Source: Pseudomonas sp. ML2-2023-3 (GTDB taxonomy: Bacteria > Pseudomonadota > Gammaproteobacteria > Pseudomonadales > Pseudomonadaceae). Taken from it: 64,000 nt of DNA. A program made the position numbers and the translations under genes. Positions 1 to 6,335 of this stretch are shown here, piece after piece. The stretch covers positions 444,001 to 508,000 of the forward strand of contig NZ_CP146343.1 in NCBI RefSeq assembly GCF_037055275.1, in the 5' to 3' direction. Each line of letters begins with the position of its first letter. Within the stretch, counting starts at the first letter, position 1. The notes beneath the pieces are model-generated. The model was given only the letters and a program-made list of their open reading frames with translations, did not search any database and was not told the origin of the DNA.

Positions 1-1092
1 CTTCTTTCTCGACAGAATGGACTATTGCGCGCTCTAGGGTGCATGCTGCTACGCTATTCAAATAAAACCTGGCTGAATGAACCAAAATTTGTAATCCAAG
101 AAATTCGCAGCGAACTACTTAAGCAAGAATTTGACTACTCTAGCGCTGTGGAAGCCAAGCTGCGCATAGCGAATGAAAAAAATCGTCTTGAACGTGAGAT
201 CACACAAAAGAACCTGAAGATTGCCGAGTTGCAAAAAGATCAACAAAAAACGGTGCAGCTCCAAAGCAAATACAATACATTATTAAGCAGCAGCGCGCAG
301 CTGCAAAAAAATCTAAGCAATCGAGAGCAAGAAACTGTTTACTATAAATCTTCTCGCGATGATTCCATTAAGGATTACGAGCACACTAAAAGAGAGCTTG
401 GAAACCTTGCAGAAAAAAATCCCAACATGGCAATCAACCAACCTGAGCAACTTCAGCAAGCGGACTCACAGACCGCGCAAGCTGCAAAAGACCATATTTC
501 CAGCGTTGCTGCTGGGGCAAGCTTGGGTATGTCATCTGCCGAAGCAGAGCGAACCTTTAGTCAAAAAGAATTAGCTCTGATCACTGAGCAGTTGCTAACT
601 ATATTGGAGAAAAGCAATAAGTCTAAACTGCCTGAGTCTAGAAAAATACCGCTGATTGTTTTTGTATCCGTGCTGATTGCAAGTGTCACGATTGGCTTTT
701 TTATGCACTCAAATAGCCAGCCTCAGCTTGCAGTTTCGACCCGTTACGTCACTCCGCCGGAGTCAGATAGTAATACGTCTTTAGGTGCATCTAACGTTCC
801 GACCAACGATCATTTAAGCACAACAGAAGCGAGCAGGCATGTCGGTGAGAAAACAACGCTCTGCGGAAGAATTGTACAGATTCGAGAGACTGACAAAGTC
901 ACTTACTTGAATTTCGACAAGCCTTATCCAAATAGTACAGTTACCGCTGTAGTTTGGAATGAGTACGCAAAAAATTTCTCTGGTGTTAATCAGAAAATAA
1001 ATAGTACAGTCTGTATTGAGGGACAGATCAGCAGCTACAAAGGTAAGCCCCAAATCACCCTGCGCGACCGTGCGCAGTTAATAACCAAGTAG
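1..1092 (+). CDS. Partial coiled-coil membrane protein with C-terminal OB-fold-like domain
   Basis: The reading frame is open from base 1, so the N-terminus lies outside the window; a TTG at 25 is available but nothing favours it. Numbering from that TTG, residues about 35-135 are rich in Lys, Glu and Gln with heptad character (probable coiled coil). Residues 209-227 form one hydrophobic segment (IPLIVFVSVLIASVTIGFF). Residues 272-353 form a compact domain with the signature 'LNFDKPYPN' and alternating hydrophobic strands, resembling OB-fold (tRNA_anti-like) domains. The layout suggests a single-pass inner-membrane protein with a cytoplasmic coiled coil and a periplasmic OB domain. The next gene, 7 bp downstream, repeats this domain. 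AT-rich codons (AAA, TTA, AAT) differ from the core genes and fit transfer. Function is unknown. Confidence 0.75.
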   Translation, partial: LLSRQNGLLRALGCMLLRYSNKTWLNEPKFVIQEIRSELLKQEFDYSSAVEAKLRIANEKNRLEREITQKNLKIAELQKDQQKTVQLQSKYNTLLSSSAQLQKNLSNREQETVYYKSSRDDSIKDYEHTKRELGNLAEKNPNMAINQPEQLQQADSQTAQAAKDHISSVAAGASLGMSSAEAERTFSQKELALITEQLLTILEKSNKSKLPESRKIPLIVFVSVLIASVTIGFFMHSNSQPQLAVSTRYVTPPESDSNTSLGASNVPTNDHLSTTEASRHVGEKTTLCGRIVQIRETDKVTYLNFDKPYPNSTVTAVVWNEYAKNFSGVNQKINSTVCIEGQISSYKGKPQITLRDRAQLITK

Positions 1093-1099
1093 GTAAATA

Positions 1100-1468
1100 A
1101 TGTATAAGTCACGATTAATCGCCGTGCTCATCAGTTTGTTTTTCACTAAATTTGCTATGGCCGCCAATACGATAGAGGCCAGCAAGGCACCTTTCCATGT
1201 TGGCGAGACATTGTTAGTCTGCGGGCAAGCAGTTGAGGTCAAAAAACTAACTAATCGTACAGTTATCAACTTTGACAAGCCCTATCCAAACCAGCCATTG
1301 GCCGTGATAATTTGGAATTCTGATACAGCAGGTTTTGAAAAAAAGTTTGGCAGCCTCGCGGGGATTGAAGGGGGGAAAGTTTGTGCCTATGGTGAAATAG
1401 TAGATTACAAGGGAAGTCTGCAAGTTATTGTGAAAAAAGACAGCTACTTAAGATTGATGAAGAATTAA
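1100..1468 (+). CDS. Small exported OB-fold-like protein
   Basis: This 122-residue protein has a signal peptide (residues 1-21, basic start, hydrophobic core, likely cleavage after AMA). The mature protein is almost entirely one domain, residues about 30-118. It is clearly related to the C-terminal domain of the preceding protein: both have 'HVGE', a Cys-Gly pair, 'NFDKPYPN', an isoleucine/valine-Trp-Asn strand and a second Cys near 'EG' (I/V-C-x-x-G). The two Cys per domain could form a disulfide in the periplasm. It starts 7 bp after the upstream stop with an AGG-containing ribosome site, so the two are probably one operon. The OB-fold assignment rests on motif pattern only; no function is assigned. 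Confidence 0.7.
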   Translation: MYKSRLIAVLISLFFTKFAMAANTIEASKAPFHVGETLLVCGQAVEVKKLTNRTVINFDKPYPNQPLAVIIWNSDTAGFEKKFGSLAGIEGGKVCAYGEIVDYKGSLQVIVKKDSYLRLMKN

Positions 1469-1780
1469 AATATATTGATTTATTCCTTTTTCGTGATCGC
1501 GCCTCACTTTGGGTAAGCTTCTCGGGCCGCTGTATTGCTCCAGAGGGACTGCCTACGATCAGGCGCATTTTTGCGCTCCGCATGGCTAAGCGTTCGCTCT
1601 GATCATTGGCCTTCTTGTTTTCCAGCCGGAAGGCTATGGTGAGGCGCTCTGGTTTTTCATACGCCGCGACCGTCCACTTTGGGCCGTGTGCGACCGGTCG
1701 TCACTACAGCATATATTGGTCAGGAGGAAAGCAGCTGGATGGTCAAGTCAGTGCAATTACGCCTCCCAGGGAAATAGATC
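1469..1780. other. Gene-poor stretch inside the element
   Basis: About 310 bp with no convincing gene. A 65-codon open frame on the plus strand (1606-1803) overlaps the next gene's start and has no recognisable product or ribosome site. I see no tRNA, repeat or clear terminator. It may hold degenerated island DNA and the promoter of the following gene. Confidence 0.5.
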
Positions 1781-2572
1781 ATGATTACCGTCAATCAAGC
1801 TGAGCGCTGTGCCTCATCGCCGTCTACTAACGATCACCTCGTCAACCTGTATGCACGCGCTCTCCATGGTATAGATCCCGCTATGCTTGACAATTCACTG
1901 CAAGAACGAACCCTATATAAGGGCTTGTCTGGTCTGTTCCTATCATCAGCTCCAGACGGTTACGAGCACGCAAAAAACAGAATCATGGTTGTGGGACGGG
2001 AGACAAGGGGCTGGAATGTCCTCAAAAACGATCCATACGACGGGCTGGAAGACTACATCCGGCGGTCAGTGGCACTGCATTCAAGTTTCCAGAAAAGCCA
2101 GCAGAGCAGGCCCCTGGCGAAAGGATGTACGTTCTTCAACTTCATGCGCGCAGTCGCCGAAACATCAGGCAGAGACGGGCTAATTTGGGCGAACCTTTTC
2201 TGCTTCGACTTCAACCGAACCAACCCGATGCTTGGACCGCACGCAGACATCGTCAAGCACTACTCGGAACTGCTGCTCAAGGCACAGATCGAAGCACTCA
2301 AACCCGACATCGTGATCTTTGCGAATGGCGCTAGCAGCGCCAAAGTCCGCGCAGCCTACTTCCCATACAAAGGCATGGAGCGCGTTTGCTTCAATAGCAG
2401 AAATTTTACGGACCACGGCATCAGCGAGAAACAGCTATGGACGTTCGAGATGGCCGATGGCCTTCAGTCCTACCGCATCCAACATCCGAGTGCCATCAGC
2501 AAGCAGGCAAGAGCTGCAAGGGAGTATTTGGTGCGCTTGTTGCCAGTAGCTCGACTGTCCTGTGCCGGGTAG
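1781..2572 (+). CDS. Uracil-DNA-glycosylase-superfamily-like protein
   Basis: A 263-residue soluble protein. Motifs compatible with the UDG fold occur in the usual order: 'VGRETRGW' (71-78, where UDGs carry the GxxP/water-activating loop), 'NLFCFDFNR' (138-146), the strand 'PDIVIFANG' (175-183) and 'HPSA' (235-238, resembling the HPSP/HPAA leucine-loop motif). The canonical catalytic Asp/Asn environment is not clearly present, so base-excision activity is not established. The start has an AGGGA site about 8 bp upstream. Its codon use is mixed. It sits in a mobile element beside an attachment site, the setting where UDG-like proteins of defence or phage-interaction systems are often found; that role is inference only. 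Confidence 0.55.
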   Translation: MITVNQAERCASSPSTNDHLVNLYARALHGIDPAMLDNSLQERTLYKGLSGLFLSSAPDGYEHAKNRIMVVGRETRGWNVLKNDPYDGLEDYIRRSVALHSSFQKSQQSRPLAKGCTFFNFMRAVAETSGRDGLIWANLFCFDFNRTNPMLGPHADIVKHYSELLLKAQIEALKPDIVIFANGASSAKVRAAYFPYKGMERVCFNSRNFTDHGISEKQLWTFEMADGLQSYRIQHPSAISKQARAAREYLVRLLPVARLSCAG

Positions 2573-2868
2573 AACGTGTCAACACATGCCGATATCCACA
2601 CCATCCAGTCGATTGCCGGAACTACTTTCCGAACGAACTCTCGATGCGACCCAAAAACTTGCCAGTCGCTCGCCGGGCCATCGTGCGGAACTCGTCAGGC
2701 ATTAAGCCCATCACCTGCTGGGACCAACACGGCTCGATCAAGGACATCGCGGCACTGTTTTAGAAGACGATCACTCAACGAAATCCTTCACCCATGGACG
2801 GGCCGCTTTAGGCCCGCAAGGTCCTTGATGAATCGACGGAGATCACAGCCATTGCAAAGGCCTTCGAC
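2573..2868. other. Non-coding island end
   Basis: About 300 bp between the UDG-like gene and the tRNA-Phe fragment. Short overlapping open frames exist in two frames but have atypical composition, no ribosome site and no family resemblance. Likely degenerated DNA at the element boundary. Confidence 0.45.
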
Positions 2869-2913
2869 TTGAAAATCCCCGTGTCGGCGGTTCGATTCCG
2901 TCTCTGGGCACCA
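2869..2913 (+). repeat. Attachment-site scar: 3' 45 bp of tRNA-Phe
   Basis: The 45 bases match, from memory, the 3' part of Pseudomonas tRNA-Phe(GAA): last bases of the anticodon region (TTGAAAATCCCC), variable loop, T-arm (GGTTCGATTCC), acceptor strand (TCTGGGC) and ACCA. The 5' half (D-arm, anticodon 5' stem) is absent; the upstream bases are unrelated. This is what a tRNA-targeted integrase leaves at the end distal to the reconstituted tRNA. The intact tRNA-Phe and integrase should therefore lie left of base 1. Confidence 0.85.
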
Positions 2914-2955
2914 CATTCAGTTTTGATGTGGTGTTTACATCACTTCAAAACAAAG

Positions 2956-2983
2956 AAAACCCGCCTGGTGCGGGTTTTTTTTT
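2956..2983 (+). terminator. Rho-independent terminator after tRNA-Phe fragment
   Basis: Stem AACCCGC / GCGGGTT with a short loop, followed by nine T. It probably was the native terminator of the tRNA-Phe transcription unit before the element was inserted. Confidence 0.85.
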
Positions 2984-3054
2984 GGCCGCGATTTAGCTAC
3001 GCGCCCGGGTTCGTTCACCCATGACTGCGTCTTTGCCTTGACCCCGGTGCCTCA

Positions 3055-3381
3055 TTACTGAGGCTTCCCGGCGGGTCGGATCGAGTCCCATTCGGTCACG
3101 TAGGCCACTTTGGACTGTTTGTTGAAGAGGCAAAGCTCAGTACCACGCTGGCCTTTCATGTGTTTCTGCGGGTATTGACCCTGCAGCAGAATCGCGGTGT
3201 AGCCCACCCGATCATCAAACTGCGCAGGAGCGCCGATGGGGGTCGCCTTTTTCAGGGTGCTTGCATGGGTACAACGGGCGAGTACGTCCTTGTCGTAGGT
3301 CGCCCACGCATCGGAGCTTGAAGCGTGCGCTTGAACGGCAAAAGCGGTCAGACACAGGAAGGTCAGCGAGGTGATTTTCAT
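3055..3381 (-). CDS. Small exported protein of unknown function
   Basis: About 108 residues from the preferred ATG (MKITSLTFLC...); a second ATG four codons upstream (3393) is possible and neither has a strong ribosome site. A signal peptide (hydrophobic LTFLCLTAFAV, cleavage after AHA) precedes a mature protein of about 90 residues with two Cys (ARCTHA and TELCLF) that could form a periplasmic disulfide. I recognise no domain. It is the first minus-strand gene after the island boundary and faces the gene at 3558 across a shared intergenic region. Confidence 0.65.
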   Translation of the reverse strand: MKITSLTFLCLTAFAVQAHASSSDAWATYDKDVLARCTHASTLKKATPIGAPAQFDDRVGYTAILLQGQYPQKHMKGQRGTELCLFNKQSKVAYVTEWDSIRPAGKPQ

Positions 3382-3557
3382 GATTCGGTGCATTCCACAC
3401 GTTCGGCTTGTTGTCTGACATGTGAGCGAACCGGGTGAGATAGGTTCCCGGCTGGCCCGGTTTCACATCCGATAATTGGCTCAATCCATGATCCTCGCTT
3501 GGTGATCCCCAAAACCTGAGGTTCAATACCCCCTTAGCCCGTAAAGGACACACGTTC

Positions 3558-4028
3558 ATGGCAACGCCAAAGAAACAGCAAAAGCACGCGCAGCGGGCCA
3601 AGACCAAAGCCAAGCAGAACCGCATCGGCAAGCCGGGCAAAGCTTCGGCTGGCACACTGATCGACAATCCGTTCGATGACGTAAAAATCGACCTCAGCAC
3701 GTTCAACTTCCAGGACATCCTCGACAACGGCTTTGACCCCGCCGATTACGACGACTTGTTCCAGGCCATGAAAGCCGCCGAGGCCACCAGCCTGCAAACG
3801 ATGTGCACCGTGTTCCTGCAATACCCGGTACTGGAACTGGTGATCTCGGAAGAGGAAGAAGAACCTGCCACTGACTTCCTGATGGGCCTGTTGATCGAGT
3901 ACCGCATTGCCGTCTATGGCGATGACGAAGACAGCGCCGTGGCCTGGATCGAAACGCCAGCATTCCAGAAAGCCTACGTCGAAGCCTCGCGCCTGCTGAC
4001 CGAGCGCAACGCCCGGAGCGCGCACTGA
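3558..4028 (+). CDS. Conserved hypothetical acidic protein
   Basis: A 156-residue cytoplasmic protein. The first 30 residues are strongly basic (KKQQKHAQRAKTKAKQNR), the rest acidic with a Glu run (about residue 95-101) and helical character. No transmembrane segment or catalytic motif is visible. The basic tail followed by an acidic body could suit nucleic-acid or ribosome contact, but this is inference. Its stop codon overlaps the likely start of the hydrolase gene, which suggests co-transcription and coupled translation. Confidence 0.7.
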   Translation: MATPKKQQKHAQRAKTKAKQNRIGKPGKASAGTLIDNPFDDVKIDLSTFNFQDILDNGFDPADYDDLFQAMKAAEATSLQTMCTVFLQYPVLELVISEEEEEPATDFLMGLLIEYRIAVYGDDEDSAVAWIETPAFQKAYVEASRLLTERNARSAH

Positions 4029-4948
4029 CAGTAGCCCTGCTCGAACCTGTCAGCCGGGCGTTTACCGAGCCTGCTGCTGACGGTTACCTGCTGGGCGGTT
4101 TCGAGTGGCGCCAACCCACACCAGACACCTCACGCGCAGTGGTGATCATCAACGCCGCCACCTCGGTGCGCTGCCTGTACTACTCGCGGTTTGCCCACTA
4201 CCTGTTCAGCCACGGCCTGGACGTGATGCTGTTCGACTATCGCGGCATTGGCGCCTCGCGCAGCGGATCGTTGCGCGGTTTTGAAGCCACGTGGTCGGAC
4301 TGGGGCGCGCTGGACGCTGAAGCCCTCCTCAAGCGTGCACAGCGCGAATACCCCGGCCAGCCGATCGATGTTGTCGGCCACAGCTTTGGCGGCTGTGCAG
4401 CGGGCCTGATGGCTTCTGGGCAGGCTATTCGCCATCTGGTGACCGTGGGCGCGCAATTTGCTCACTGGCGCGACTACGCGCCGGCACAGCGCTGGCAGAT
4501 GCTCGCCAAGTGGCACGGGGTCATGCCATTGCTGACCCGCGTGTGCGGTTATTTCCCTGGCAAGCGCCTGGGCTGGCTAGAAGACACCCCGTCGGGCGTG
4601 GTCAAGGACTGGAGCGCCTTGAGCACACGCTACGAAAACCTCCCCAGCGCGCGCAACTTCGCAGCCCTGCCCTTTGGCTCCGTTACCGCCAAAACCCTCG
4701 CCATCAGCCTGAGTGACGATCCCTTCGGCACCGTAGCCGCTATCGAGCGCTTGCTGGGTTACTTCAGCGCCAGCTCGCGTACGCATCTGCGCATCCAGCC
4801 GCAAGACATCGGCGAAACAGCCATCGGCCATTTCGCGTTTTTTCACAGCCGCTTTCAAAGCAGCTTATGGCCGATTGCCTTGCAGTGGTTGCAACGAGGG
4901 GAATTGGCGACGGATGTGCCGGGAAAGGTGATCAGTAACACCCCCTGA
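4025..4948 (+). CDS. Alpha/beta hydrolase (serine aminopeptidase S33-like)
   Basis: About 307 residues if translation begins at CTG 4025. The sequence before the first conventional start (GTG 4139) still reads as family-like protein (YLLGGFEW, then RAVVIINAATSVR), so the GTG would cut off the first strands of the fold. CTG 4025 overlaps the TGA of the upstream gene, a coupling arrangement. Visible fold landmarks are the strand and oxyanion region 'VIINAATSVR', 'DYRGIGASR', and the nucleophile elbow 'GHSFGGCAAG' (GxSxG). A His near the C-terminus (IGHFAFF) is the likely third triad member. Probably an esterase or lipase-like enzyme of unknown substrate. There is no ATG, GTG or TTG between 4025 and 4139. 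Confidence 0.8.
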   Translation: MTVALLEPVSRAFTEPAADGYLLGGFEWRQPTPDTSRAVVIINAATSVRCLYYSRFAHYLFSHGLDVMLFDYRGIGASRSGSLRGFEATWSDWGALDAEALLKRAQREYPGQPIDVVGHSFGGCAAGLMASGQAIRHLVTVGAQFAHWRDYAPAQRWQMLAKWHGVMPLLTRVCGYFPGKRLGWLEDTPSGVVKDWSALSTRYENLPSARNFAALPFGSVTAKTLAISLSDDPFGTVAAIERLLGYFSASSRTHLRIQPQDIGETAIGHFAFFHSRFQSSLWPIALQWLQRGELATDVPGKVISNTP

Positions 4949-4965
4949 AAGACCGCACTGCCTGT

Positions 4966-4980
4966 ATCGCGAGCAAGCCC
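4966..4980. repeat. Degenerate half REP element
   Basis: The bases ATCGCGAGCAAGCCC match the right arm of the REP palindromes found elsewhere in this window, but the CGCTCCCAC end is missing. Likely a decayed copy after the hydrolase gene. Confidence 0.5.
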
Positions 4981-5019
4981 ACAATCTGCCTGTCCGATAC
5001 AGTCGGTGATTTCAGACAA

Positions 5020-5265
5020 TCAACGCGCAGCACAGCCTTCAGGCTTGAACACACGCTCGCGGGACGGCGGATTGTTTGCCAGCTTGTTGGCCGGCCTGCG
5101 CGGACGCACCATCAACTCCCCGCCGCAATTGGGGCAAAGCCCTCCCAAATGCTGCTCCGTGCACGTTGCACAAAAGGTGCACTCAAATGAGCAAATCCGC
5201 GCTTGTGCCGAATCAGGAGGCAGGTCGCAATCACAGCATTCGCAACTGGGGCGTAATTCGAGCAT
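5020..5265 (-). CDS. DUF1272 family protein
   Basis: An 81-residue protein starting at MLELRPSCECC, chosen over the GTG two codons upstream because GAGG lies 5 bp before this ATG. It carries a dense set of Cys typical of DUF1272: CECCDCDLPP near the N-terminus, CSFECTFCATC in the middle and CPNCGGEL, followed by RPRRP. The Cys pairs probably bind zinc in a ribbon-like fold. The tail after about residue 62 is variable. Function of the family is unknown; it lies between the hydrolase and a DUF1016 remnant with no evident operon partner. Confidence 0.88.
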   Translation of the reverse strand: MLELRPSCECCDCDLPPDSAQARICSFECTFCATCTEQHLGGLCPNCGGELMVRPRRPANKLANNPPSRERVFKPEGCAAR

Positions 5266-5330
5266 GAGCACCTCACATAGGACCGGTAGTTTTCATCGTT
5301 ATATTTAAGACGCTTCACGCAAAAAACCAA

Positions 5331-5639
5331 CTGCTAATACAAAATGGCAGTGACATTCTCATTGACCCCTCCGGTCAATGTGCGGCACGGGCCGAGTATG
5401 GCAAGCAACTCCTGCCAACGCTGGCCAAGGCCCTGACGGCTGAATTCGGGAAAGGCTTCGATGCTTCAAATTTGCGATATATGCGCTTGTTCTATCAGGC
5501 CTTTCCAAACTGTGACGCACTGCGTCACGAATTGAGCTGGACCCATTTCCGCACCTTGCTGCGGGTTGAAAACGACCCTGCACGCCAGTGGTACATGAAC
5601 GAAACCTCCACGCTGAACGGGTCCTCCCGCGCCCTGTAG
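5331..5639 (+). pseudogene. DUF1016 (YhcG/PDDEXK-type nuclease) N-terminal remnant
   Basis: This frame has no plausible start but reads as the N-terminal domain of DUF1016/YhcG proteins: RAEYGKQLLPTLAKAL, TAEFGKGFDASNLRYM, LFYQAF, and DALRHELSWTHFRTLLRVE followed by PARQWYMNE. The family continues with a Trp-Ser-containing stretch and a C-terminal PDDEXK nuclease domain; here the frame ends at TAG 5637 and nothing downstream restores it before the heme oxygenase. Intact members are around 350 residues and are often found in accessory regions, so this is a decayed accessory gene. Confidence 0.75.
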
Positions 5640-5729
5640 CGGCAAATTAATTGCACTTTTTTGATGCCATGAGCTCCTACAATCTTGAGCGTCGACTTCT
5701 CGCGCACACAGGGAGCCCTCTTACAAGGC

Positions 5730-6335
5730 ATGCCACAAGACCAAACTTTATCAGCGGTATCGCCCGCTTTGAACGAGCTGCGTTCTGGCACTCAAACACT
5801 TCATGTCGCCCTTGAAAAACGCCTGCCGTTCTTCTGCGACACCCTCGACCTCGAACGCTATAAGCGCCTGTTGAGCGCCTACTACGGGTTCTATCACGAG
5901 CTGGAAGATCGGCTGCAACACAGCCCTTTGATGACATCCGGTTTTGACCTGCATGCACGGCTCAAGACGCCCGCATTGCATCGGGACCTGCAGGCTCTGG
6001 GGGTCAACACCCAGTCGCTCGCGCTGTGCGACACCCTCCCCGTACTCTCCAGCCCGGCCAGCGTTCTGGGTGTGCTGTATGTGCTCGAAGGCGCAACCCT
6101 GGGCGGTAATGTGCTGCGCAAACAGATGTCGGAACGCCTGGGCCTTGATGCACACAACGGCTGCGCTTTTCTTTACGTTTACGGCGAAGCAACAGGACGG
6201 CAATGGAAGGCATTCATGGATTTTCTGGGCAGCGTACCTCTCGACGCTCAAGCGCGAGGCGAAGCCGTACAGGCCGCCTGCTCTACGTTTAGCTGCTTCG
6301 AGCAATGGCTCGAACGACAGGAGGTTTTGTTATGA
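5730..6335 (+). CDS. bphO: Biliverdin-producing heme oxygenase
   Basis: A 201-residue soluble enzyme that opens heme to biliverdin, iron and CO, supplying the chromophore for the phytochrome encoded next. His25 in 'TQTLHVALE' is the likely proximal heme ligand; 'YYGFYHELEDRL' and 'GVLYVLEGATLGGNVL' (distal helix with its Gly-rich kink) are characteristic of bacterial heme oxygenases. I prefer ATG 5730 over an upstream start at 5685 because the latter adds an unconserved 15 residues; the ribosome site of either is weak. Its TGA overlaps the bphP ATG (ATGA), so the two are translationally coupled. Confidence 0.88.
   Translation: MPQDQTLSAVSPALNELRSGTQTLHVALEKRLPFFCDTLDLERYKRLLSAYYGFYHELEDRLQHSPLMTSGFDLHARLKTPALHRDLQALGVNTQSLALCDTLPVLSSPASVLGVLYVLEGATLGGNVLRKQMSERLGLDAHNGCAFLYVYGEATGRQWKAFMDFLGSVPLDAQARGEAVQAACSTFSCFEQWLERQEVLL

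Noticed and set aside
1606..1803. 65-codon frame before the UDG-like gene
   Set aside because: No ribosome site, no family resemblance, and overlaps the next gene's start.
2437..2872. Two overlapping frames between the UDG-like gene and the tRNA-Phe fragment
   Set aside because: Atypical composition, no start context; treated as non-coding.
5006..5308. 100-codon plus-strand frame opposite the DUF1272 gene
   Set aside because: The minus strand has the Cys signature of DUF1272; this frame is its shadow.
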